Source: Petrolisthes cinctipes (taxonomy: Eukaryota > Arthropoda > Malacostraca > Decapoda > Porcellanidae). Taken from it: DNA of 64,000 nucleotides. The notes below the pieces were generated by a model that saw only the letters and a list, made by a program, of their open reading frames with translations, ran no database searches and was not told the origin of the DNA. Shown here one piece after another: positions 53,937 through 63,861 of the stretch. Each line of letters begins with the position of its first letter. Position 1 is the stretch's first letter. The translations under genes were made by a program, and so were the position numbers. The stretch is taken from contig JAWQEG010001320.1 in the NCBI GenBank assembly GCA_033782935.1, positions 1 to 64,000 of the forward strand. Reading direction: 5' to 3'.

Positions 53937-54770
53937 TTATAGAAGGTCATAAAGTTTTGTCTCCCTCAGAAAACTCATCAGTTTATTTATAATATTCTTA
54001 TCATCTGATAGAATATTTTCTATGGTTAGAGCCATATTTTTATGTTTGAAATATTGTTTAAGTTGGTTTCTTTGCCCCTCATATTTCTCACAAAATACCA
54101 ATATGTGTGATATTGATAAAATTGTTTTGCATGAGGGGCACTTGGGGGGGGGGGGGGAAGTTCTGTTAATGTATTGAGTGAGGTGGGTTAATCTGGTGGC
54201 ATTGACCCTGAGACGAGCCAACACCACCTCGTCCCTACGGCTACGACATGATGACGTAGCCCAGGGTTCTATTATTTTTTTTAACTTTATTCCTGATGTT
54301 TAGTCTGGTCCACTGCCTTTGCCACAGGAGATGAATTTGTGATTTTATGAGGGACACAAACCACCTGAGATCCGTACGGACTATGCTAAGGTCCAGATCA
54401 ACAGTTGACCTGGCTAATATATCACACTATTCATTGTCATAGATACCATAATGTGAAGGTACCCATATTAGCTTGATTGATTTATTGGCTTACTAATGAT
54501 ATTACCCTGTATTTCATTGTTAGTTGTATTCAAGGATTTAATAGCTTAAAGTGAACTTAAAGAATCAGTAAAGATAACTATCCTATCGTAGGTCGTCGAT
54601 AGGGCAAAATCCAAAGCTTTATCGATAGGTCCCCGATTTCCTTATTAACGCTACCCTTTCCTTATACTTATATAAACTCGCATGAAGCCCAGCGATGTTC
54701 GAGCCTTCAGTCGAAGCTCAGGACCAGAAATTCGGGATAGTGCTGACAGGATCCAAGTTCGGTACTTCGG
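53937..54770 (-). pseudogene. Older I/Nimb-like non-LTR element, 3' relic
   Basis: Minus strand 54,227-53,937 reads VLARLRVNATRLTHLTQYIN, CPSCKTILSISHILVFC and NIINKLMSFLRETKLYDLL, the C-terminal cysteine-containing end found in I/Nimb-type elements. Upstream, around 54,540-54,660, frames with VIFTDS suggest its decayed RNase H. It directly borders the young element at 54,782. Confidence 0.65.
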
Positions 54771-54779
54771 AATGGTGAT

Positions 54780-54781
<2 letters not shown>

Positions 54782-54812
<31 letters not shown>
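54782..54812 (-). other. A tail of the non-LTR element
   Basis: Thirty-odd consecutive T on the plus strand, corresponding to the retrotransposon's 3' A tail next to the target duplication. Confidence 0.9.
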
Positions 54813-54816
<4 letters not shown>

Positions 54817-54992
54817 CATTGCGCCGTAGCGTCAGTCAATAGGCAGACAACAGTACACAAGGGTAGGCGGGACTCACAAGAACCCAATGACCACACACAC
54901 ACACAAGCACACACACATGCGCACACACACACACATCACGAAAACATAACAGAATGAAGCACAAGCATACAGACAAATATTTACATCATGAC

Positions 54993-57900
54993 CTACTTAA
55001 ATCCACCAAAACGAGGGTGGCGCACCAGAAGTTCCTCCAGAACCTGATGGTTCAGCAGGTGTCGACAAACCACATCAAGTGGCAGGCCCTGGGGCAGCAA
55101 GTGTCGGACAGTGGGGCAGGCTAGGCAATAGTGCTCTATAGTGTTAGCACGAGGTGCTCGACACAAGCGACACTCAGTGAAGGGAGGCTCACCCTGCATC
55201 CCAGCAACCTGCCACGGTGGCCGGTAACCAAGCCTCAAACGAGCAGAGACTACATTGTGCCTCCGAACCATGAGGCCTCGACGACGGTAGGAATATTTGT
55301 GACGGCATACAGACTCGTAATGGGTGATGGAGATGCTGAAGGGCCTCTCTGCATCCCTGCGTCGCCGTACAGGGAGGAGAGCGGCGGAGCGGACTTTAGA
55401 GAGGTAACATGTCAGGGAGAGAGGACGTCCAGCACCACGAGGAGGCAGATGGCAGGCTTCCTTTGCGAGTCTGTCAACTGTACCATTGTGACGTAAACCT
55501 ACATGGGATGGCACCCATAAAAATTTGACAGTCAATTTACGATGACGCAATAAAGCCAAAAACGATAAAATCTGCTGAACAACAGTAGAGTGTGTGGGCT
55601 GAACACTAGAGAGGGAATGAAGGGCAGGTTTGGAGTCACAAAAAATGGCAGCATTCACTCCACGTTGACAAACAACACTAACAGCATCCAGAATGGCATA
55701 CAGTTCACACAATGTTGAGCTAGAGTGGTTACAGAGACGACGGCCAACCCAGCCCCCTATAGGTGACTCCAGGTCAGGCGAGAAAACAGCACAACCTGCT
55801 GCACCATCCACCTGCAATGAGCCATCAGTGTAGAGGCAGTATGGATCTGTGATGGAGGAAGTCACTGTTTCTATGTGTTCTAGAGCCAACTGCCGCTGTA
55901 GAGAAGGCAGCTCCGACTTGGAAGTAGGTGTAAAGCTCACATCAGGTGTTGGTAGCATCCATGGAGGGGGCCCTGGGGGTACGTCTGCAACCATTATATC
56001 TATATTAAGACCACGGAGCACAGAGGAAACAGACCTTATAAGAGTACGTCCAGCAGGCAGTATGGGAGGGACCGGGTAGTTTGGTCTAAGAGAAGTCCTG
56101 ACTAACTGAGAGTAATGGGGTGAAAGATGTGGGAAATGGAGGCACTTGACAGTGAAGCCAGTAACATTACAATAAATTCTCTCGATTAATGGGGGAAGAC
56201 GCAACTCACGCTGCATGTTCACTATCCTGGTCGACATTGGACAGCCGAGAATTATTCTCATTGCTCTATTCTGAAATTTTTCTAAAGTTTCCAGAGTAGC
56301 CCTGGGAAGTTGAATCAAAGCAGGGGAGAGGTAATCAACAACTGAACGGATAAAAGCAATATAGATGGTTCTGGCTACTGGGATGGAGATGCCCGAGGAG
56401 TTGTTAGATAGCCATTGAAGTGGTGTAAGTCGGCGCTGGAGACGACTCAATAATTCCTGGACAATGGGATGGTCTTGAGGTCTGGCAGGGACAATCGGCC
56501 AAATATTGACTGGCGCACCCAGGTAGCAGTACTGGGAACACATGGGAATGACAGTCCCTCCAATGGTGAACACTGGCTGAGCTTGAGGAAGGCGGCAGGT
56601 GAATATTCTGCTCTTATCTGGGGAGACAATAATGCCACAGTGAGAGGAGACCACAGAGAAGGAGTCAAGAAACCGCTGGAGATCCCTTGGTGAGGTAGAA
56701 TGAACACAGATATCATCAGCATAGCATGTAATTGTAGTTCCAGGTATATCAGGGAGAGAAGTGAGCAACCGATGCATCAGAATATTAAATAACAATGGGC
56801 TGAGAACACCACCTTGAGGCGTACCAAGATGAAAACTGCGCAAAGGACTGAGTGCACCACTGAAAAACACATGGGAGGTCCTGTTACTCAGGTAACCCCG
56901 AATCCACCGTAGTAGATTACCCTTTATCCCAAAGTCAACCAGTTGATCCAAAATGACGTCTCTATTAGCAACATCGAAGGCACTTCGAAGGTCAATGAAG
57001 GCCACCACACTATCCCTGGAAAGGCGAGAGTACAGGTCGACTAGGCAGTGATGTGTGCTCCGCTGGGGAAGGAAACCAAACAGCCATGGAGAAAGGCGAT
57101 CCTGCAGTCTGTACATGAGACGATTGAGTAAGATTCTCTCCATAACCTTACAGAAACAGGAAGTAAGGGAAATAGGCCTGAACTTCGCAGTGCCGGGCTT
57201 AGGGATGGGTATTATTGTGCTGCTGGTCCAGGCTCGTGGTACACAACCGTCACGAAGACAAAGATTGTACAGTCGAAGTAGAGGGTTCCCAGGAACTTGT
57301 TGAAGTAGACGCAGCACAGCATAAGTAATACCATCATCACCAGGGGAAGAAGCTTTACCCCGAGAGAGAGCACGGCGCAACTCCTCCTCAGTTATCTCCT
57401 CTGCATCATCGTCATCATCTTGTAACAGAGCAGACATTAGACGTAGCCGATGGACAGCAGCACGGGAAGCGAGTGCATCTTGTATGTGGATGGGTAGACT
57501 GGCTTGGGTAGATTGTTCTGACCAGGCATCAACAAGTTGTTTGGCATAGTCGGCAGGAGTGTGATGACGAGCAGTGGCCGGTGTCTTTTTAACAACCCGA
57601 CGGATGAGGTGCCACATAGAAGCCACACTTGTTTGCTGGTTGATGCTGTCCGTGAACCGCTGCCAAGACTCAGTGTGAGCACAATCCTGCAGGGCAACTA
57701 AAGCGTCCCTAGACATCTGGTAACGATGGAGTAGGTCAGGGGTTGGGTTGGCTTGAAACAATAGGCCATCACGTTCAGCCTCCTCCTTTGCCTCCTGTAT
57801 ACGTGCATCCAGCATCCAGGAGCGGGCAGTATGGCGATGCTGGAGGTGTGGCCGGGAGACGTATAGCCTATAAAAGTCATGAGTAGCAGATACAAGATCA

Positions 57901-58877
57901 GAGTACAACTGTTCAGCTGATGATATGTCAAATGTAGGGAATACATGGGCCATAAATAAGATGTAAGTCGGGCAATATTTAGGGGGCACAGCAATACGCA
58001 AACGAGTGGCTGAAGCACCCGACCCAGCAGTTAGAGAATAATGAAACCGAAGAGCAATGTGATCAGAGAATAAGTCTGGCACAGAGGAGCACTGGACCTG
58101 AGATGCTATCAGGCCAGACGAGAGGATGTAATCCAGAGTACCTCCCCGGCAATGAGTGGCACCGCCAGTGTCCCAGTGTGTCAGATGATGCTTGCGAATG
58201 TATGAAAGGAGACGAACACCATTACGATTAATAGAGCCAGTACCATCACCCAAATCAGAATGCCGAGCATTAAAATCTCCCATATACACCATACCACGCA
58301 CTGTTGGAGAAGGAAGAGCCTCAAGAGTGAGTCTAGCTGGGGCAGAATAGACATTACATAGTTGGAGTACTCCATTCCCAGGTAGAACCTCAAATAGCTG
58401 AAAGGTCATGTCAGGATCAGTGGAGGTACGGAGAAGGCGATGTGGCAAGGAGCTATGTATGTAAGTCAGGAGACCATTCCTTACCAGATGAACATATGGC
58501 ACATAACCTGAGAGAGGAGGAGCTTGCCCAGCAGCGAGCGGCCGTCCTGGAAATGCTTCCTGGAGAAAAATAACACTGGGATGATGACGAAAAACATAGG
58601 CCTTGAGTTGAGTGAGCTTAGCATAACTGGTGATACCACATACATTCCAGGAGATGACATCCAGCCGGCAATCACTAGCGAACTCTGTATTTGGAGGTAG
58701 AAGTCCAGTGAGTGGGGGCAGATGAGCGACCTGGAGAAGAAGATGGACCAGGAGAAGGGACTGACTCGAAAAGCTTTTCAAGGCGAGATGCAACAGTATC
58801 CATCTTTTCGGTAAGGGTAGTGACAGTTGAGATGATGGCCTGCTGAGCCTCGACCAAGGTGGAGAGTTTGGAGTCAT
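54993..58877 (-). CDS. Non-LTR ORF2: endonuclease, reverse transcriptase, RNase H
   Basis: The frame is open from 59,336 to the stop at 54,993 (1,447 codons), but conserved sequence starts only at about 58,676, one codon after the ORF1 stop: LDVISWNVCGITSY, then FLQEAF, YMGDFNARHSDLGDG and SDHIALRF (apurinic endonuclease). RT: RGKASSPGDDGITY, TAKFRPISLTS, VVAFIDLRSAFD, GTPQGGVLSPLLFN and catalytic TCYADDICV. RNase H: YTDGSLQVDGAAGCAVF, LCELYAILDA, IFCDSKPALHSL, WVPSHVGLRHNGTVDRLAKE. C-terminal finger: ECRLCRAPRANTIEHYCLAC. No ATG sits near 58,676; the nearest upstream is 58,877, inside ORF1. RNase H after RT fits the I clade. Confidence 0.87.
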   Translation of the reverse strand: MTPNSPPWSRLSRPSSQLSLPLPKRWILLHLALKSFSSQSLLLVHLLLQVAHLPPLTGLLPPNTEFASDCRLDVISWNVCGITSYAKLTQLKAYVFRHHPSVIFLQEAFPGRPLAAGQAPPLSGYVPYVHLVRNGLLTYIHSSLPHRLLRTSTDPDMTFQLFEVLPGNGVLQLCNVYSAPARLTLEALPSPTVRGMVYMGDFNARHSDLGDGTGSINRNGVRLLSYIRKHHLTHWDTGGATHCRGGTLDYILSSGLIASQVQCSSVPDLFSDHIALRFHYSLTAGSGASATRLRIAVPPKYCPTYILFMAHVFPTFDISSAEQLYSDLVSATHDFYRLYVSRPHLQHRHTARSWMLDARIQEAKEEAERDGLLFQANPTPDLLHRYQMSRDALVALQDCAHTESWQRFTDSINQQTSVASMWHLIRRVVKKTPATARHHTPADYAKQLVDAWSEQSTQASLPIHIQDALASRAAVHRLRLMSALLQDDDDDAEEITEEELRRALSRGKASSPGDDGITYAVLRLLQQVPGNPLLRLYNLCLRDGCVPRAWTSSTIIPIPKPGTAKFRPISLTSCFCKVMERILLNRLMYRLQDRLSPWLFGFLPQRSTHHCLVDLYSRLSRDSVVAFIDLRSAFDVANRDVILDQLVDFGIKGNLLRWIRGYLSNRTSHVFFSGALSPLRSFHLGTPQGGVLSPLLFNILMHRLLTSLPDIPGTTITCYADDICVHSTSPRDLQRFLDSFSVVSSHCGIIVSPDKSRIFTCRLPQAQPVFTIGGTVIPMCSQYCYLGAPVNIWPIVPARPQDHPIVQELLSRLQRRLTPLQWLSNNSSGISIPVARTIYIAFIRSVVDYLSPALIQLPRATLETLEKFQNRAMRIILGCPMSTRIVNMQRELRLPPLIERIYCNVTGFTVKCLHFPHLSPHYSQLVRTSLRPNYPVPPILPAGRTLIRSVSSVLRGLNIDIMVADVPPGPPPWMLPTPDVSFTPTSKSELPSLQRQLALEHIETVTSSITDPYCLYTDGSLQVDGAAGCAVFSPDLESPIGGWVGRRLCNHSSSTLCELYAILDAVSVVCQRGVNAAIFCDSKPALHSLSSVQPTHSTVVQQILSFLALLRHRKLTVKFLWVPSHVGLRHNGTVDRLAKEACHLPPRGAGRPLSLTCYLSKVRSAALLPVRRRRDAERPFSISITHYESVCRHKYSYRRRGLMVRRHNVVSARLRLGYRPPWQVAGMQGEPPFTECRLCRAPRANTIEHYCLACPTVRHLLPQGLPLDVVCRHLLNHQVLEELLVRHPRFGGFK

Positions 58878-60159
58878 TGGCAGCCTGAGCGGCAACCAGC
58901 CCATCAATCCTGGCTTCAAGGGCAGAAAAGCGGTTTTCGAGAGCCGTACATCGTGCCATGAGGGTAGCAACAGACTTGCGGAGGGCCAGGTCTGGAGGTG
59001 AGGCAGGGCTGGTAGGAGGAGCAGACTGGGGAGGTGGTGGTGGTGGTGGTGGTGGTGGAGGCGGAGCAATAGTAGAGACACGATCCTGGACCTTACGTCG
59101 AGTACATCCATGCCACACGTTAACCCCTGGCTGAAGGCATCGTGGACACTTCCATCGAGACGTATCTTCAGGAGGTGAAGGCTCAGAGGTGGAGGCAGCA
59201 GGACGTGATGGTTCACCCCTGACAGGACACGTCTTGGAATCATGGTCGGCCGCACACCATGCACATTTCGGCCTGGCAGAACAGTACCGGGAGATATGCC
59301 CCACACCCCAGCACCTGTAGCACCAAGGCTGGTCATTATGAAGTTTCCTCACCTCACACGGTGGAAGACAAGGGAGGAAATCAAAGGAAATCTCATTTGG
59401 AGGTGGATCGGGTTGACTCCAGACAACAACAATACGGCTAATGGGGGAACCATCTTGGAAAAAACGACGGGCAAAGTACACACCAGGGTATCCTTTGGCA
59501 AGTTTCGGGTCAACATCAATAGGAAAACGGGTGAGGATGTAGCTGGGGAACTTACGAGGCCTCTCAGGTGAGTCTTCAAGAATGAGAGGCAGAGATAAAA
59601 ATTCACCAGCCTTCACTCTATCAATGATGTCCTGACGCTTCCTAGAGATGTAGACAAACCGGGAGGTGACAGCAGCCATCTTGACTTCAGCCAGTTCACG
59701 CTGCAACTGGAAGGCCCTGTTGACATCAGACAACCAACGCAGCTTTGTGTCCGTAGATGGGTTTCCAGAGAAGGAGAGTTTGACATAGGCATCTCTCGGG
59801 GCAAAAGCAGGAAGGTTGGACGAGGGCAAGGAGTTGGTATACAAAGAAGAAACACCAGGGTGAGGCAGAGAAGGTACGTCGTGCACAGCTGAAGCACCCT
59901 TGGCAGTCTTGGCAGCTGGAGGCAAACAGTCCACACCATCGGAATCCTGCGAGGAGTCGGACGAGGCATCAACAGGCCGCTTGGTAGAGGTTGAGGAGGT
60001 GGACGGCTGCAACCTGAGCTGCGGAGTGACCGAGGAGAGGGGGGGAGGGTTGCGAGAAGGCAGCTCAGGCCAGTGATCCTCAATTGGAGACTCGTCTTCC
60101 TCCGACATTGCCAAGTCGGCCTCCAAGCAGGAATCCGCACTCTCCATCAGGCCAGGCAA
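58675..60159 (-). CDS. Non-LTR ORF1: gag-like nucleic-acid-binding protein
   Basis: 494 residues from the ATG at 60,159. Acidic N-terminus (SEEDESPIED), a central RNA-binding-like region (AYVKLSFSGNPSTDTKLRWL), then zinc knuckles: CYRCWGVGHISRYC (C-x2-C-x4-H-x4-C), CAWCAADHDSKTC (C-x2-C-x3-H-x4-C), and a third variant CPRCLQ...WHGC. A polyproline run, then a heptad-rich segment (VATLMARCTALENRFSALEA...) likely a coiled coil for multimerisation. Such proteins coat retrotransposon RNA. The stop TAG at 58,677-58,675 lies immediately before ORF2's endonuclease. Confidence 0.85.
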   Translation of the reverse strand: MPGLMESADSCLEADLAMSEEDESPIEDHWPELPSRNPPPLSSVTPQLRLQPSTSSTSTKRPVDASSDSSQDSDGVDCLPPAAKTAKGASAVHDVPSLPHPGVSSLYTNSLPSSNLPAFAPRDAYVKLSFSGNPSTDTKLRWLSDVNRAFQLQRELAEVKMAAVTSRFVYISRKRQDIIDRVKAGEFLSLPLILEDSPERPRKFPSYILTRFPIDVDPKLAKGYPGVYFARRFFQDGSPISRIVVVWSQPDPPPNEISFDFLPCLPPCEVRKLHNDQPWCYRCWGVGHISRYCSARPKCAWCAADHDSKTCPVRGEPSRPAASTSEPSPPEDTSRWKCPRCLQPGVNVWHGCTRRKVQDRVSTIAPPPPPPPPPPPPQSAPPTSPASPPDLALRKSVATLMARCTALENRFSALEARIDGLVAAQAANDSKLSTLVEAQQAIISTVTTLTEKMDTVASRLEKLFESVPSPGPSSSPGRSSAPTHWTSTSKYRVR

Positions 60160-60747
60160 GGCCTAGATGGAAAGGAAACAACAACACAAACAACTAAACA
60201 CTCAATCAGCCAGGGACACACACACACACACAGACAATCACAACAAAACTATACACAGAACCACAACAGACAAACAACACCAGCAACACCACAGAAACAA
60301 CAACACATAAACAAGAACTCACAAACAACACAAAAAATACAAACAAGAGCTCCAAAACAACACAAAACAACAACACAAACGAGAATGGAGGCAGAGCGCC
60401 ACGAGTACGTCCACACTCCACCTGTTCTGGAGCGAGACTCTGGTGATGGGTGAGGAAGGCAAGGCCGTAACAGAAATTTGCCCCATGTGTTTGTGTTTAA
60501 CGCCTATCGACTACCTTATGGTCATTAAGGCGAAGTAAGTACAGATCGATAAAAAAATATTGTGTACGTGGATAATTGTATGTGTGTGTCGGCGTGTGTT
60601 TGTGTGTGTGTGTGTGTGTTAGTGTCTCCTCCTCCACTGCTGGTTGTGACTCGGCACAAAAGAGCTGTTCGTTGAAGTTTTGGAGAGTGAACGAGCAGAC
60701 GGTGTTACTCTGCTCGTCCACACCTCCCGAACCTGCTGGAAGACGTC

Positions 60748-60890
60748 GGGGTCCCGGCAGCATATTATCCAAGTCTGGCGGGCTACCGCTTACTGCTGGG
60801 CCAAAATCACAGTGGTTGGAAGGAGAATAACGTTTTGGTTATAACGATAAAACCAACCATGGGATAATCTTTGAAATAGTTTCATTCTAT
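60748..60890 (+). repeat. 140-bp direct repeat, copy 1
   Basis: CGGGGTCCCGGCAGCATATT through TTTGAAATAGTTTCATTCTA is repeated at 63,862-64,000 with few differences and runs off the window there. Part (CATATTATCCAAGTCTGG) also appears inverted at about 60,972-60,990, so copy 1 lies in a fold-back structure. Confidence 0.75.
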
Positions 60891-60923
60891 TTCCCAGCTT
60901 ATTATACCTACAATGAATACAAC

Positions 60924-60955
60924 CTAACCTGACCTAACCTAACCTAACCTAGCAC
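60924..60955 (-). repeat. Short TTAGG-type telomere-like run
   Basis: Plus strand AACCTAACCTGACCTAACCT then AACCTAACCTAG: about six CCTAA units, one changed to CCTGA. TTAGG is the common arthropod telomere repeat. Too short to be a chromosome end. Confidence 0.6.
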
Positions 60956-61022
60956 TGACATATACCCTTCCAGACTTGGATAATATGCGTCCCGGCAGCA
61001 TGTGGTGTACTGGGAGAAGATG

Positions 61023-61903
61023 TCAAGGTGAGGAGAGGTATATATCCACCACTCTACGGTGACAGTAGGTGGTGGTGGTGGTGGTGTCTGTCCTCTTCCT
61101 CTTCCTCTTCCTCTTCCCCACCGTCTGCCATCCCCCTTCATCCTCCAGGTCCATGTTGTCGTCGGTGGAATCATCCTTGGTGGTGGTGGAGGTGGAGTGG
61201 GCACTGGTGTCTGTGTCCTCCTCCGTCTCTGGGTCTTGTTGGGCAGGCTCAGGTGGTGGTGGTGGCGGTGGTGGTGATGCCTTTCCAACATTCCCCCTGT
61301 TGAGTGGTCGAGGCAACATCAATCGGCGACGGGGGTGGGCCGGAGGCAGGGTTGTTGGCGCGTCCGCTCTGCTGCTCCTCCTCCGTCGTACCGGCTTGCC
61401 GCCTCGCTTCTTGGTGGTGGTGGTGGTAGTGGTGGTGGTGGTGGGTGGTTGTAGATCGGGAGAAATGGCGATTGGTGGCAAGCCATTTCTCCCGAAGATG
61501 TCCTGGAGGAGGTCGGAAAGACGACCTAGCCCTTCTGCAGCTAAGGCAACAGCAGTCTTGGTGCAGACGGTGATAATGTCTGCCTGCTGCTGTGGTGGTT
61601 GTGCGTCAGCCGTCCTCCTCCCACGGGCATGGAGTGAGCCGAGGACTTTACCACTATCAAGCCCGGCTACGTTGGTAGCCTCCACGTCCTTCCTCCCTTC
61701 CTCCACAGTGAAGGACACCTTCTCTCCGTCCCTCAGTGATGATGGTGAGGTGGTGGCAGCAGAGAGAAGGATGCCCCTCCTGTGGACGAAGTAGTCGCTG
61801 CTGTCAGCTGTCACAAACCCATAGCCACTTCACCACTTCACCCTGCCAGCGAGACAGGTGGCAGAGGAAGTGGTGTTGTTGGGAAGAGGTGTTGAGTGGG
61901 CCA
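61023..61903 (-). pseudogene. Second cold-shock-domain copy, damaged
   Basis: Begins with ATG at 61,903 (MAHSTPLPNNT, then LAGRVKW) and reads straight into a TGA, where a 9-base deletion relative to the 38,280-39,323 copy removes the following cold-shock residues. After the stop the frame resumes GYGFVTADSSDYFVHRRGIL and stays open to 61,023. The C-terminal motif (WWIYTSPHLDIFSQ) appears in another frame near 61,000-61,060. Premature stop plus frameshift mark it as a pseudogene, or an N-terminally truncated protein if internal starts are used. Confidence 0.6.
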
Positions 61904-63429
61904 TGGTTGGTGAGTGAGTGGATGGCCCCGGCCATGATAAGGAAATACTGTGTTGTCATCACCCCCCACCCCCCCACCCCCTCCGAGACCTTTGGCAACT
62001 CCGTGACTTATCGAATTCCCAGCCCAGCAGGTTCCAAGCCACTGTTGTTGCCAGGTGTTCGGTTTTCACGCCAAGATGTAACTTGTAGTGAATCATCTGT
62101 TGGTTGCATTTACTTTGCATATGATTGTGATGCCTAACTCTTAACTCTTATGTAACTGACTAATATCAACCAAGGAGAGTTTTTTTTTTTTCCAATAATG
62201 GCCAGTGAAATTATGCAGGTCCTGTATGAAATTTTTTATAAATAAATGTTGATGCTGTTTTACTACAAGGAACATTTTAATTCTTTTTTATTATGTTAAC
62301 TGCTAAAACGCGCTGATAATCAACCCATGAACAACGAATAATGAATATAGTCAGTTTGTTCTCGCACCTATCCAGTAGGTTAATTACTGTTCGTATGGTA
62401 AAGAATCAATACACAGCTGTACTTAAGATTTAGAATAAGCTATAATTATTCTTTGCAATATCATCAATCAATTATGAAGTGTAAGTTGATTTTTTTTTTC
62501 AAGTTTATTATGGGTAGCCCACAGGAGGTTAACAGTGAGCGATATCAGCATTGTACAGTACAGGTGAAATGACATTGTCTCATCAACGCTTCCTCGTTGG
62601 GAGTTCACCCTCAAATAAAAACAAATAAAAACGATCTTTGATATTATCTGGAAAACTTAGTCAACAGATTTCTTATGTTCAGACACTATTCATTTTAATC
62701 CCCCCTTTATTGGAGGACAACCGTAAAACTGAGAGATATCAAGTCTAATCTGAGAACGGAGGATCAAGGAAATAGGCCAAAATATTCTAAGTTAAGGCTT
62801 CAGAAATTACATCATCTCTGGTAAAGGTGGGCGGCAACTGAGTCTGACTGGGTTATTAACTAGCCGCCCAAAACCTGGGGGTCCCGGAGAAGGGGAGTGC
62901 TTCCATTTTAGGGTATAATACCCTAAACTATGGTAATCAGACCCTCTTTAGGGTAGTATTTAGGGTAATGCTTAATTTGGGGTAATTTTAGGGCAAAATA
63001 ATTTTTATAAACGTGTCAAAATCTATCGAAAATTAAGAATAGTACACAAAGCTATTGTAGACATGAACAAAATATCAGAAATTAATTAATATTGAGGTTA
63101 CATATTTACATTGCTTTGCAATTTTACTAAACCCATCAAGTTATCCAAAACGCAGTGTATCGGAGCATAACCCAGCTACCGTGATGCAGACCATTGGTTG
63201 TGGCAACATATAATCTATTTTAGTTTGCCTTATATATGATCCTAAATGACTGTGTAATAATGCATTACATTATTCTACGATGTTGCCAACTTCTTAGGGT
63301 AATATTTAGTAATATAGGGTAAAACTGGCTTGATTCTAGGGAAATATTTTCTGAGCTCATGGTAGCCCTGGAAAAGGGGAGTGGGCGGTAGAAGTCAGCT
63401 GGACAACTCGCACACTCTGAGTCTCAGTC

Positions 63430-63628
63430 TCTGTCCTCTGACGTCTCTCAGACTTACTCAGTATACCAGCGAGTGTCGAGTAGTGAGGTCGGCATATCTT
63501 CCCTAGTCATCTTGCACATCTTTCCTCTCGTACATTTACCTCAGCTTCATTTACTTCATTACTTCAACCTGTTGGAACTTGATTTCCTTCTTTGGTGAGA
63601 AATACGGACTGCTTCCCTTGAAAACCTT
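63430..63628 (+). promoter_or_regulatory. Possible initiator and 5' UTR exon
   Basis: CTCAGTC- and ACTCAGT-type initiator words near 63,425-63,460 precede about 170 bp without an obvious ORF, ending at AAAACCTT|GTAAGTATG, a strong donor at 63,629. A first exon of a gene beyond the window would look like this; without downstream sequence it is a weak call. Confidence 0.25.
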
Positions 63629-63861
63629 GTAAGTATGGATGTGTTGTATTTATTTCGATATATATATTTACCTGTAATCCTTTCTGTCTTAATTACAGTA
63701 TATCCTTTGTAACTCAGAGTAACATTTAATGCTTTACGGTATTTATTGAAAGAATTACCGTTTTGTAGCAGTGTTGCCAGATCAGGCTAGGCCCCAGTAT
63801 TTTCCCCCGGTCATTTCCTGTACTTTACCACGGTTATTTCTTGGTAGTTTGCCCAGGTTAG

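Larger units (their letters stand above)
54782..60440 (-). mobile_element. I/Nimb-like non-LTR retrotransposon, apparently full length
   Basis: About 5.66 kb on the minus strand, flanked by the perfect 9-bp repeat TGGTGATGG (54,773-54,781 and 60,441-60,449). The 3' end has an A tail, seen as poly-T at about 54,782-54,812. It has a GTT-rich 5' leader (60,160-60,440), ORF1 and ORF2, both open. Long target duplications plus terminal A runs are hallmarks of target-primed reverse transcription. Intact ORFs and identical duplications suggest recent insertion. Confidence 0.88.

Noticed and set aside
58880..59336. ORF2 start at 59,336
   Set aside because: The first 200 or so codons have no conserved domain and overlap ORF1; the endonuclease begins near 58,676.
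61069..61794. 241-codon plus-strand frame
   Set aside because: Antisense shadow of the second cold-shock copy, open because of CCACCA-type repeats.
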